Under the pieces are notes generated by a model that was not told the DNA's origin, made no database searches, and worked only from the letters and a program-made list of their open reading frames with translations. A program made the translations under genes and the position numbers. DNA of 35,314 nucleotides, taken from assembly GCA_018240325.1 (NCBI GenBank), contig JAFEFZ010000256.1, positions 1 through 35,314 of the forward strand, read 5' to 3'. Shown here piece after piece: positions 1 through 9,137 of this stretch (position 1 is the stretch's first letter; every line of letters starts with the position of its first letter). This stretch comes from Pseudomonadota bacterium. Lineage in GTDB: Bacteria; Pseudomonadota; Gammaproteobacteria; Burkholderiales; Burkholderiaceae_C.

Positions 1-46
1 GTGGCCAACGGAGTGAATAAGAATTTGGCTGAACGGAGTTGGCCAC
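1..46. repeat. Hairpin repeat with conserved 28-nt loop, copy A (left end cut by window)
   Basis: Arms 1-9 (GTGGCCAAC) and 38-46 (GTTGGCCAC) are perfectly complementary and enclose a 28-base loop at 10-37. The loop is identical to that of the copy at 8048-8129 except for one base. The arms differ from that copy yet remain complementary to each other. The left arm may continue beyond the window. It lies downstream of the minus-strand yajQ gene, so it could act as a transcript-end structure, but there is no T-run. Complementarity and loop identity are seen directly; function is unknown. Confidence 0.8.
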
Positions 47-186
47 CCCGTCGGCGGCCCCGTGCAGCACGTTTTCGCGTGGGAGCGACCGCACGCGGTG
101 AAACGATGAACGACCGCAACGGGCCTCCAGTCGGCAGCGAAGGACTGGGTTTCAACATGGGGATTGCCGCACCGGCCGCAGCGGCA

Positions 187-687
187 TCAGTCGCGGAAGT
201 TGTCGAAGCCCAGCGGCAGCTCGGTGATCTCGCGCTTGAGCAGCGCGATCGCCGCCTGCAGGTCGTCGCGCTTGGCACCGCTGATGCGCACCGCGTCGCC
301 CTGGATCGCGGCCTGAACCTTCAGCTTGCTGCCCTTGAGCAGCTGCTGGATGCGCTTGCCGGTGGCCGCATCGACGCCCACCTTCACCGGCACCGGCTGG
401 CGCAGCTTGTCGCCGCCGGCCTTCTCGACCTTCGCGCCCAGATCCAGGAAGCGCACGTCGACGCCGCGCTTCGCGAGCTTGCCCAGCACGATGTCGCGCA
501 CCTGGCCGAGCTGGAAATCGCTGTCGGCGTGCAGCAGCAGGCTGCGCTCCTTGCCCTTGTCGATCAGCTCCACGCGCGCGTCGGAGCCCTTGAAGTCGAA
601 GCGGGTGGCGATCTCCTTGTTGCTCTGGTCGACGGCGTTGCGCAATTCGACCGCATCGGGTTGGAGCACGGTGTCGAAGCTGGGCAT
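187..687 (-). CDS. yajQ: YajQ family nucleotide-binding protein (UPF0234)
   Basis: This 166-residue cytoplasmic protein matches YajQ along its whole length: the N-terminus MPSFDTV, the segment [14 protein letters not shown] near residues 22-35, and the C-terminal end [10 protein letters not shown]. The family has two ferredoxin-like folds. Members bind nucleotides, with cyclic-di-GMP binding shown for some homologues, and have been linked to virulence regulation and phage transcription; the role here is inferred. The length is normal for the family (about 160-165). The ATG at 687 is chosen because the conserved N-terminus begins there; upstream in-frame sequence is the shadow of murB. It diverges from murB with a 42-base gap, so both promoters must lie in that short stretch. 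Confidence 0.95.
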   Translation of the reverse strand: MPSFDTVLQPDAVELRNAVDQSNKEIATRFDFKGSDARVELIDKGKERSLLLHADSDFQLGQVRDIVLGKLAKRGVDVRFLDLGAKVEKAGGDKLRQPVPVKVGVDAATGKRIQQLLKGSKLKVQAAIQGDAVRISGAKRDDLQAAIALLKREITELPLGFDNFRD

Positions 688-729
688 GGCAGGCGGGACG
701 CGGTGGGTTCGATCAGCGAAAATTGTCCC

Positions 730-1770
730 ATGCCCGCCCCCACCACTGCCGAGTTGAGCGTCGAGCGCCGCGCGAGCCTGCGCGCGCTCAACAGCTTCGG
801 GCTGCCGGCGGTGGCGGCCACGCTGGTGCGCGTGCGCAGCGAAGCCGAGCTGCGCCGGGTGATCGACCACCCGGAATTCGGCCGCGCGCCCAAGTTGATC
901 CTCGGCGGCGGCAGCAACCTGGTGCTCACGCGCGACGTGACCGCGGTGGTGCTGAAGGTCGAGATCATGGGCCGGCAACTGCTGCGCGAGACCGGCGACG
1001 CCTGGATCATCGAGGCCGGCGCCGGCGAGAACTGGCACGCGCTGGTCGAGTGGACGCTGGCGATGGGCTGGCCGGGGCTCGAGAACCTGGCGCTGATCCC
1101 GGGCACCGTGGGCGCCGCGCCGGTGCAGAACATCGGCGCCTACGGCGTCGAACTGGCCGAGCGCTTCGACTCGCTCGACGGCATCGACCTGGTCACCGGC
1201 CGCACGGTCACGCTCGACGCGCGCGCCTGCGCCTTCGGCTACCGCGACAGCGTGTTCAAGCAGCTGCTGGCCGGCAAGACGCTGATCACGCGGGTGCGCC
1301 TGCGCCTGCCGCGGCCGTGGCGCCCGGTGCTGGGCTACCTCGAGCTGCAGCGGCGCATGCACGAGACCGGCAACCACGCGCCCGATGCGCGCACCGTGTT
1401 CGACTGGGTGTGCGCGATCCGCCGTGCGAAGCTGCCCGACCCGGCGCTGATCGGCAATGCCGGCAGCTTCTTCAAGAACCCGGTGGTCAGCGCCGAGCAG
1501 TGCCGCGACATCATCGGCCGCGACCCGTCGGTGGTGCACTACCCGCTGCCCGACGGCAGCGCCAAGCTCGCGGCCGGCTGGCTGATCGACGCCTGCGGCT
1601 GGAAGGGCAAGTCGGTCGGCCGCGCCGGCGTGTACGAGCGCCAGGCGCTGGTGCTGGTCAACCGCGGCGGCGCGATCGGCGCCGAGGTGCTGACGCTGGC
1701 GCGCGCGATCCAGGAAAGCGTCTACGGCCGCTTCGGCATCCGGCTCGAACCGGAGCCGGTGATCATCTGA
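730..1770 (+). CDS. murB: UDP-N-acetylmuramate dehydrogenase MurB (type I)
   Basis: MurB reduces UDP-GlcNAc-enolpyruvate to UDP-MurNAc with NADPH and FAD, the second committed step of peptidoglycan precursor synthesis in the cytoplasm. The 346-residue product shows the FAD-binding loop LGGGSNLVL near residues 58-66, the block [18 protein letters not shown] near 120-137, the segment [10 protein letters not shown] carrying the catalytic Ser, and a C-terminal LEPEPVII carrying the conserved catalytic Glu. Length is close to E. coli MurB, which places it in the type I group. The reading frame stays open upstream to base 1, but that part is antisense to yajQ and the repeat; the ATG at 730 starts the conserved region. 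No Shine-Dalgarno sequence is visible, and an A/T-rich stretch (AAAATTGT) lies just before the start, so the transcript may have a very short leader. Confidence 0.96.
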   Translation: MPAPTTAELSVERRASLRALNSFGLPAVAATLVRVRSEAELRRVIDHPEFGRAPKLILGGGSNLVLTRDVTAVVLKVEIMGRQLLRETGDAWIIEAGAGENWHALVEWTLAMGWPGLENLALIPGTVGAAPVQNIGAYGVELAERFDSLDGIDLVTGRTVTLDARACAFGYRDSVFKQLLAGKTLITRVRLRLPRPWRPVLGYLELQRRMHETGNHAPDARTVFDWVCAIRRAKLPDPALIGNAGSFFKNPVVSAEQCRDIIGRDPSVVHYPLPDGSAKLAAGWLIDACGWKGKSVGRAGVYERQALVLVNRGGAIGAEVLTLARAIQESVYGRFGIRLEPEPVII

Positions 1771-1845
1771 AGCCGACCGACCGGCAGTCTGACCGACGCT
1801 TCGACCGTCCGCCCGAGCGGCCGGCCGGCAGACCACCCCGCGGAT

Positions 1846-4233
<2,388 letters not shown>

Positions 4234-4735
4234 GCGGCGCGGCTGTAGTACACGGCGTTGCGCAGCGCGGGGTCGCTGTCGAAGGGGTAGATGAGGAACA
4301 GCGGCCCCTTGTCGCGCACCGACATCGGCTTGTCGTCGAGCAGCCGCGCCACCAGCACCTGGTGCAGCCGCGCGTCGTCGAGGGGCAGCTCGACCTGGTA
4401 GTCGTTGAGCGCGGTCGCACGCACCGTGCTGCCTTCGCAGCCGGCGGCGGCGAGCACGTCGCGCAGCAGCGGCCCGCTGAACTTGCGCGGTTGCGGGTAC
4501 CACGGCGTCCAGGTGACGAAGCTGTGCTGCGGCAGCTTGCTGAGCATCGCCATGTCGAACACCGCGTTCGCGCCGGCGTTGGGCGACCGCACCCGGCCGG
4601 TGATCGTCAGCACCACGGTGCCCGTCGCCGGATCCAGCGCCCACGCATGGGGGGGCAGCGGCAGCGCCATGAGCAGCAACGCGCAGAAGCGGCGGCGGGT
4701 CGGCATGTTCCGGAAGCAGACAGGTTCCAGCCCCA

Positions 4736-4765
4736 ATGCCGTGTCGCCACGCGGCGACACGGCAT
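4736..4765 (-). promoter_or_regulatory. 13-bp perfect hairpin/operator in the leader of the kinase operon
   Basis: Arms ATGCCGTGTCGCC (4736-4748) and GGCGACACGGCAT (4753-4765) are perfectly complementary around the 4-base loop ACGC. The structure ends 29 bases before the ATG of the secreted protein and lies downstream of a -10-like TAGAAT. It could be an operator for a dimeric regulator or an RNA stem in the 5' leader. There is no T-run, so it is not an obvious intrinsic terminator. The structure is seen directly; its role is inferred. Confidence 0.6.
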
Positions 4766-4769
4766 GGCG

Positions 4770-4775
4770 ATTCTA
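4770..4775 (-). promoter_or_regulatory. Candidate -10 element for the secreted protein/kinase operon
   Basis: The minus strand reads TAGAAT here, one base off the TATAAT consensus, about 64 bases upstream of the start codon and just before the 13-bp hairpin. No good -35 box is visible at the usual spacing, so an activator may be needed or the site may be fortuitous. Confidence 0.4.
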
Positions 4776-4937
4776 GGATGGGGCCGTGGCGCGCCCGCGA
4801 CACCGGGCGCGGGGCCCGGCGGGGGCTGCCGCGTGGCCGGGCCGAAGGGCGCTTCCCGGCCCTCGGTTTACAGTGCGCAACGGCTCGGGATCGGCCGGGC
4901 GGCGAACACCCGGCAGCCGCTGCGAGGAGGCCATGCG

Positions 4938-5798
4938 ATGAAACTGATGCGAATCGGCCCGAAGGGCGCCGAAAGGCCGGCGCTGCTCGACGCGGCCGGC
5001 GGGCTGCGCGACTTGTCGGGCGTGCTCGCCGACATCGGCCCCGCAGCGCTGAGCCCGGCCGGGCTGGAGCGGCTGGCGCGCGTGCGCGCCGACGATCTGC
5101 CCTTGCTGCCCGCGGCGCGAATCGGCGTGCCCTGGTCGGGCATGGGCAAGTTCGTGGCGATCGGGCTGAACTACGCCGACCACGCGGCCGAGGCCAAGCT
5201 GCCGATCCCGAAGGAGCCGATCGTGTTCCTGAAGGCGACCAGTTGTGTCGTCGGCGCCAATGATCCGGTGGTGCTGCCGCAGGGCTCGGTCAAGACCGAC
5301 TGGGAAGTCGAGCTCGGCGTGGTCATCGGCAGCCGCGCGCGCTGCGTGGCCGAGGCCGACGCGCTCGCGCACGTGGCCGGCTACTGCGTGGTCAACGACG
5401 TGTCGGAGCGCGAGTACCAGCTCGAGCGCGGCGGCCAGTGGGACAAGGGCAAGGGCTGCGACACCTTCGGCCCCGTCGGCCCGTGGCTGGTCACCGCCGA
5501 CGAGGTGCCCGACCCGCAGGCGCTGGCGTTGCGGCTCGAGGTCAACGGTGTGCGCCGCCAGGCCGGCAGCACCCGGTCGATGATCTTCGGCGTGGCCGAG
5601 CTGGTGTCGTACCTGAGCCGCTTCATGACACTCGAGCCCGGCGACTGCATCACCACCGGCACGCCGCCCGGCGTGGGCATGGGCATGAAGCCGCCGCAGT
5701 TCCTGAAGCCGGGCGACGTGATGACGCTGGGCATCGAAGGCCTGGGCGAGCAGCGGCAGCAAGTGCATGCCTGGGATCCGGCGCTGATCGACGGCTGA
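4938..5798 (+). CDS. Fumarylacetoacetate hydrolase family protein
   Basis: The 286-residue protein carries the FAH fold: the opening of the catalytic domain is GLNYADHAAEA near residue 79, followed by PIVFLKATSCVVG, the metal-binding acidic set in DWEVELGVVIG (two Glu) plus the Asp in NDVSEREYQ, then KGCDTFGPVGPWLV and the C-terminal TGTPPGVGMGM. Family members cleave or decarboxylate 2-oxo acids, for example 2,4-diketo-3-deoxy-L-fuconate hydrolase or ureidoglycolate lyase-like enzymes, using Mg2+ or Mn2+ in the cytoplasm. The substrate cannot be assigned here. The start is fixed by the Shine-Dalgarno GAGGAGG at 4924-4930. It diverges from the kinase operon and is followed by an acyl-CoA ligase, which does not by itself identify a pathway. 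Confidence 0.92.
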   Translation: MKLMRIGPKGAERPALLDAAGGLRDLSGVLADIGPAALSPAGLERLARVRADDLPLLPAARIGVPWSGMGKFVAIGLNYADHAAEAKLPIPKEPIVFLKATSCVVGANDPVVLPQGSVKTDWEVELGVVIGSRARCVAEADALAHVAGYCVVNDVSEREYQLERGGQWDKGKGCDTFGPVGPWLVTADEVPDPQALALRLEVNGVRRQAGSTRSMIFGVAELVSYLSRFMTLEPGDCITTGTPPGVGMGMKPPQFLKPGDVMTLGIEGLGEQRQQVHAWDPALIDG

Positions 5799-5952
5799 TC
5801 CAGGCGCAGGCGCGCGCCGCCGATCGGCTGCGCCCCGCCGGCAGCGGCCCATGCGCCGGCGCGGGTTTGTCCTGATCCAGCCGCCGGCGCGTGCAGGCCG
5901 CGCATCGGCTATACCGGCCGACCTGTCCACTGCGCACTGCCTGCCGCCTGTC

Positions 5953-7653
5953 ATGACCGAATCGACCCGCCCCCATCACCGCATCTGGCCCCGGCGGTTG
6001 CCGCGCGAGCTGGCCGTGCCGCAGACTTCGCTGTGGTTCAACCTGGCGACGGCCGCCGCCCGCTACCCCGACAAGGCCGCGTACCGCTTCTTCGGCCGCG
6101 CGCTGAGCTTTCGCGAGCTGCACGCCCAGGCCGAGGCGCTGGCCGGCTGGCTGCAGGCCGCCGGCGTACGTGCCGGCGACCGGGTCGCGATCTACCTGCA
6201 GAACTGCCCGCAGTTCGTGGTGGCGCTGTACGCGATCTTCCGCGCGAATGCGGTGGCGGTGCCGGTGAACCCGATGAACCGCGCCGACGAGCTCGGCCAC
6301 TACATTACCGACCCGCAGACCAAGGTCGTGATCTGCGCGGCCGACCTGGCCGGCTTCGTCGACGAGGCCAACCGCGCGCTGCCCGAGGCGCAGCGGCTCG
6401 CGGCGGTGCTGGTCACGCGCTATACCGATGCGATGCCCGAGGGCCCACTCGACCCGGCGGAGGCGCCGAGCCCGGCGATCGAGCAATGGCTGCGCGCCGA
6501 ACACCCGCTGCCCGCGGGCGGCGTGCGCTGGGCCGACGCGCTCGCGGCCGGCCATGCGCCGGGGCCGCACACCGCCGGGCCCGGCGACCTGGCGCTGCTG
6601 CCCTACACCTCGGGCACCACCGGGCTGCCCAAGGGCTGCATGCACACCCACGCGACGCTGATGCACAACGCGGTGTCGGGGCAGTGGAGCCACAGCGGCC
6701 CCGAATCCGTGGGCCTAGGCGTGGTGCCGATGTTCCACATCACCGGGATGATGCTGTGCGCGCTCGGCCCGGTGTTCACCGGCTCGACGCTGGTGCTGAT
6801 GCCGCGCTGGGACCGCGAGCTCGCCGGCCGGCTGTTCGCGCGCCATGCGATCACCCACTGGACCTGCATCCCGACGATGGTGATCGACCTGTTCGCCAGC
6901 CCCAACTACAAGCGCTTCGACCTGTCGAGCCTGCGCTACATCGGCGGCGGCGGTGCGGCGATGCCGCACGCGGTGGCGCAGCGGCTGCAAGACGAGTTCG
7001 GCCTGACCTTCGCCGAGGGCTACGGCCTGACCGAGACTGCCGCGCCCAGCCACAGCAACCCGCCCGAACGCGCGAAGCTGCAGTGCCTGGGCATCCCGTT
7101 CTTCGGCACCGACGCGCGCATCGTCGACCCGGCCAGCTTCGAGGAACTGCCGCCGGGGCAGGACGGCGAGATCATCGTCCACGGGCCGCAGGTGTTCACC
7201 GGCTACTGGCGCCACGCGCAAGCCACCGAAGCCGCGTTCATCACCTTCGAAGGCAAGCGCTTCTTCCGCACCGGCGACCTCGGCCGCATGGACGACGAGG
7301 GCTACTTCTTCATCACCGACCGGCTCAAGCGGATGATCAACGCCAGCGGCTACAAGGTCTGGCCGAGCGAGGTCGAGCTGCTGCTGTTCAAGTGCCCGCT
7401 GGTGCAGGAGGCCTGCATCATCGGTGCGAAGGACGAATACCGCGGCGAGACGGTCAAGGCCGTGGTGGTGCTGCGCGCCGAGGCCAGGGGCAGCGCCACG
7501 CCCGAAGACATCATCGCCTGGGCGCGCGAGCACATGGCGGCGTACAAGGTGCCAAAGATCGTCGAATTCGCCGATGCGCTGCCCAAGTCGGGTTCGGGCA
7601 AGGTGATGTGGCGGCAGCTGCAGGACCGGGAGGCGCAGGGCAGGACCGGCTGA
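5953..7653 (+). CDS. AMP-dependent acyl-CoA synthetase (fatty-acid--CoA ligase type)
   Basis: The 566-residue enzyme belongs to the ANL adenylating superfamily, which activates a carboxylic acid with ATP and forms its CoA thioester. Signature motifs in order are the ATP-binding loop YTSGTTGLPKGCMHTH (near 217-232), the A5-type motif GYGLTETA, RTGDLGRMD, the hinge region TDRLKRMINASGYKVWPSEVE, and the C-terminal KSGSGKVMWRQL containing the adenylation Lys. Overall similarity is to medium/long-chain fatty acyl-CoA ligases; chain length preference is not visible. The ATG at 5953 begins the conserved N-terminus, with in-frame sequence upstream looking non-coding. No clear Shine-Dalgarno precedes it. 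A stretch containing CTATACC about 45 bases upstream could be a -10 element. It stands alone: the next 594 bases hold only repeats. Confidence 0.93.
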   Translation: MTESTRPHHRIWPRRLPRELAVPQTSLWFNLATAAARYPDKAAYRFFGRALSFRELHAQAEALAGWLQAAGVRAGDRVAIYLQNCPQFVVALYAIFRANAVAVPVNPMNRADELGHYITDPQTKVVICAADLAGFVDEANRALPEAQRLAAVLVTRYTDAMPEGPLDPAEAPSPAIEQWLRAEHPLPAGGVRWADALAAGHAPGPHTAGPGDLALLPYTSGTTGLPKGCMHTHATLMHNAVSGQWSHSGPESVGLGVVPMFHITGMMLCALGPVFTGSTLVLMPRWDRELAGRLFARHAITHWTCIPTMVIDLFASPNYKRFDLSSLRYIGGGGAAMPHAVAQRLQDEFGLTFAEGYGLTETAAPSHSNPPERAKLQCLGIPFFGTDARIVDPASFEELPPGQDGEIIVHGPQVFTGYWRHAQATEAAFITFEGKRFFRTGDLGRMDDEGYFFITDRLKRMINASGYKVWPSEVELLLFKCPLVQEACIIGAKDEYRGETVKAVVVLRAEARGSATPEDIIAWAREHMAAYKVPKIVEFADALPKSGSGKVMWRQLQDREAQGRTG

Positions 7654-7845
7654 GCGTGCGCGCCGCTTCGGTTGCGCGGGCGCGCCGGTTGGTCTACGTG
7701 CAAGGCCTGGGCCAATTGGGAGCAGGCACCGTGCGCCGTCGTACTCCTCGGTCCATCGCTGTCGGTTCGCGGCCCGTTGCAGTCTTTGCTCGATCCACCA
7801 AGAGCAGCCTTCCGCACGTCTTTTCTTGGCATACGGGGCCGCGAC
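7654..7845. other. Gene-free stretch between the acyl-CoA ligase and the repeat composite
   Basis: This is part of a 594-base interval without a credible gene. Short open frames cross it on both strands, but they lack recognisable domains and ribosome-binding sites and do not keep the GC-rich third-position pattern of neighbouring genes. It looks less GC-rich than the flanking genes. It runs straight into the inverted repeats starting at 7846 and may be part of the same intergenic repeat unit. Confidence 0.5.
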
Positions 7846-7955
7846 GGGGTGGCCGACTGCGTTCAGCCCAATTTCTTCTTGGCTCCGGCATCACATCGCT
7901 GCGCGATATGAGCCTTCACCGAAGCGCTGCGCGCTTTCACTGCGCCGGCCACCCC
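7846..7955 (-). repeat. Degenerate copy C of the conserved-loop hairpin, inverted
   Basis: On the minus strand the segment 7886-7858 aligns with the 28-base loop of copies A and B (shared blocks GGAG, AAGAA, GGCTGAACGCA). It is flanked at 7846-7857 by GGGGTGGCCGAC, whose near-complement GCCGGCCACCCC lies at 7944-7955 with one mismatch. Between the loop motif and the second arm sit about 57 extra bases absent from the other copies. It is inverted relative to copy B, 92 bases away. Confidence 0.6.
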
Positions 7956-8047
7956 GCCGTCGGCCCCGGGCGGTGGTGTGCCGACGCTGCTGTTTGCGCG
8001 CTGCTCGATGCAGTGGGGGTCTGCTGAAGAAGCGCTCAGGCGGTGCC

Positions 8048-8129
8048 GGCAAAGCCGGCAAGGGGGTGGCCGGCGGAGTGAATAAGAATTTGGCTGAACG
8101 CAGCCGGCCACCCCCTTGTCGGCTTTGCC
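8048..8129 (+). repeat. Conserved-loop hairpin repeat, copy B (complete)
   Basis: The arms 8048-8074 and 8103-8129 are 27 bases each and complementary at all positions except one that would form a G-U pair in RNA. They enclose the 28-base loop 8075-8102, identical to the loop at window positions 10-37 except at one base. The inner stem reads GTGGCCGGC/GCCGGCCAC here and GTGGCCAAC/GTTGGCCAC in copy A, so two adjacent base pairs have changed on both sides. It lies in the interval between the acyl-CoA ligase and the convergent DUF924 gene, where it could also stop transcription from both directions. Confidence 0.85.
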
Positions 8130-8247
8130 TCAGCTTACGGTAGTCAGCAGAGGGCGGCGCCGCACGCCGCCGACGTGTCCGTGCCGCGATGGCGACGCCC
8201 CTCGGACACCGGGTGCCGCGCGGCTGCAGGCACGACCCCCGCCGCGC

Positions 8248-8859
8248 TCAGAACCCCGAGCCCGGCTGCTTCAGGAACTCGACTTCCTCGGGCGTCGACG
8301 CGCGGCCGAGCGCTTCGTTGCGGTGCGGGAAGCGGCCGAAGCGCTCGATGATCACCGCGTGCTTGTGCGCCCATTCGAGCAGCCCGGCCAGCGCCGGCTC
8401 GTCGTCGCCGAGCTGCGCGAACAGCCGCATCGATTCGCGCTGCATCGCCGCGTCCTCGGCGTGCTCGAAGGGCAGGTAGACGAACTGGCGCTGCACGCCC
8501 GCCAGGGTGCGGTCGGCGCCGCTCGCCACCAGCGCCTGCGCCGCGGCGAGCGCGCGCGCGTCGCCGGCGAACATGCCGGCCGTGCCGCGCGCCGAGTTGC
8601 GCGTGAACTGGTCGAGCACGAGGATCTGCGCCAGCGCACCCGGCGGCTGCGCCGCCCAGTGCGCGAGCCCGCCGCGCAACGCCGCGTCGATCAGCGTGCC
8701 GAAGCGCGCGCCGATCGCGGCGTCGAAGGCCTCGTCCTTGCGGAACCATTCGTCGCGCGGCTGCAGGTGATGGGCATCGCCGGGGCGGCCGAACCAGAAA
8801 TCCAGCACCGCCTGGGCGTGCGGGTCGATCGCGGGGGTATGGGTCGCGGCGGGCATCAT
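8248..8859 (-). CDS. DUF924 family protein
   Basis: The 203-residue soluble protein matches DUF924: AVLDFWFGRPGD near the N-terminus, DEWFRKDEAFD, LDQFTRNSARGTAGMFAGD in the middle, FVYLPFEHAEDAAMQRESM, and AHKHAVIIERFGRFPHRNEALGR near the C-terminus. The family is all-helical and TPR-like, and its biochemical role is unknown. Two ATGs lie in tandem (8859 and 8856); the first overlaps the TGA of the GNAT gene by four bases (ATGA), supporting translational coupling within the prolyl oligopeptidase operon. It is the last gene of that operon and faces the repeat composite. Confidence 0.9.
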   Translation of the reverse strand: MMPAATHTPAIDPHAQAVLDFWFGRPGDAHHLQPRDEWFRKDEAFDAAIGARFGTLIDAALRGGLAHWAAQPPGALAQILVLDQFTRNSARGTAGMFAGDARALAAAQALVASGADRTLAGVQRQFVYLPFEHAEDAAMQRESMRLFAQLGDDEPALAGLLEWAHKHAVIIERFGRFPHRNEALGRASTPEEVEFLKQPGSGF

Positions 8860-9137
8860 CGCTCCAGCAGGTCCTGGGTGTCGGGGTGGCGGCGCATGTA
8901 CACCTGCACGTACGAGCACACCGGCCGCACGCGCAGGCCTTGCGCGCGCGCGTAGACGAGCGCTGCGCGCACCAGCGCGGCGGCCACGCCGCGGCCTTCG
9001 GCGGCGTGCGGCACTTCGGTGTGCACGATGTCCATCACGCCGCCGCGCAGCCGGTACGCGCATTCGGCAGTGCCGCCTTCGACTTCGGCGGCGAAGCGCG
9101 CCGCCGCCGGCTCGTGCCGGACTTCGATCTCGTTCAT
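8856..9137 (-). CDS. Small GNAT family N-acetyltransferase (YjdJ/COG2388 type)
   Basis: This 93-residue protein has the compact GNAT core of the YjdJ-type family: Ala-rich opening, AECAYRLRGG, DIVHTEVPHAAEGRGVAAALVRAAL (acetyl-CoA pyrophosphate loop around EGRGVA), then a short C-terminal helix-strand ending RPVCSYVQVYMRRHPDTQ. Full-length GNATs are about 150 residues; this family is naturally short. The acceptor is unknown. The start ATG overlaps the TGA of the upstream peptidase (ATGA), and its own stop overlaps the DUF924 start, so the three genes are translationally coupled. Confidence 0.88.
   Translation of the reverse strand: MNEIEVRHEPAAARFAAEVEGGTAECAYRLRGGVMDIVHTEVPHAAEGRGVAAALVRAALVYARAQGLRVRPVCSYVQVYMRRHPDTQDLLER

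Noticed and set aside
1-729. N-terminal extension of murB reading from base 1
   Set aside because: It is antisense to yajQ and passes through the hairpin repeat; the MurB fold starts at 730.
4707-4760. GTG start that would add 18 residues to the secreted oxidoreductase-fold protein
   Set aside because: It would put the 13-bp hairpin in coding sequence and bury the signal peptide.
7863-8111. Minus-strand open frame across the same composite
   Set aside because: Same reason: both ends are repeat-derived.
7826-8143. Plus-strand open frame across the repeat composite
   Set aside because: Made of the inverted-repeat sequence itself; no ribosome-binding site or domain; such frames often lead to false proteins in repeats.
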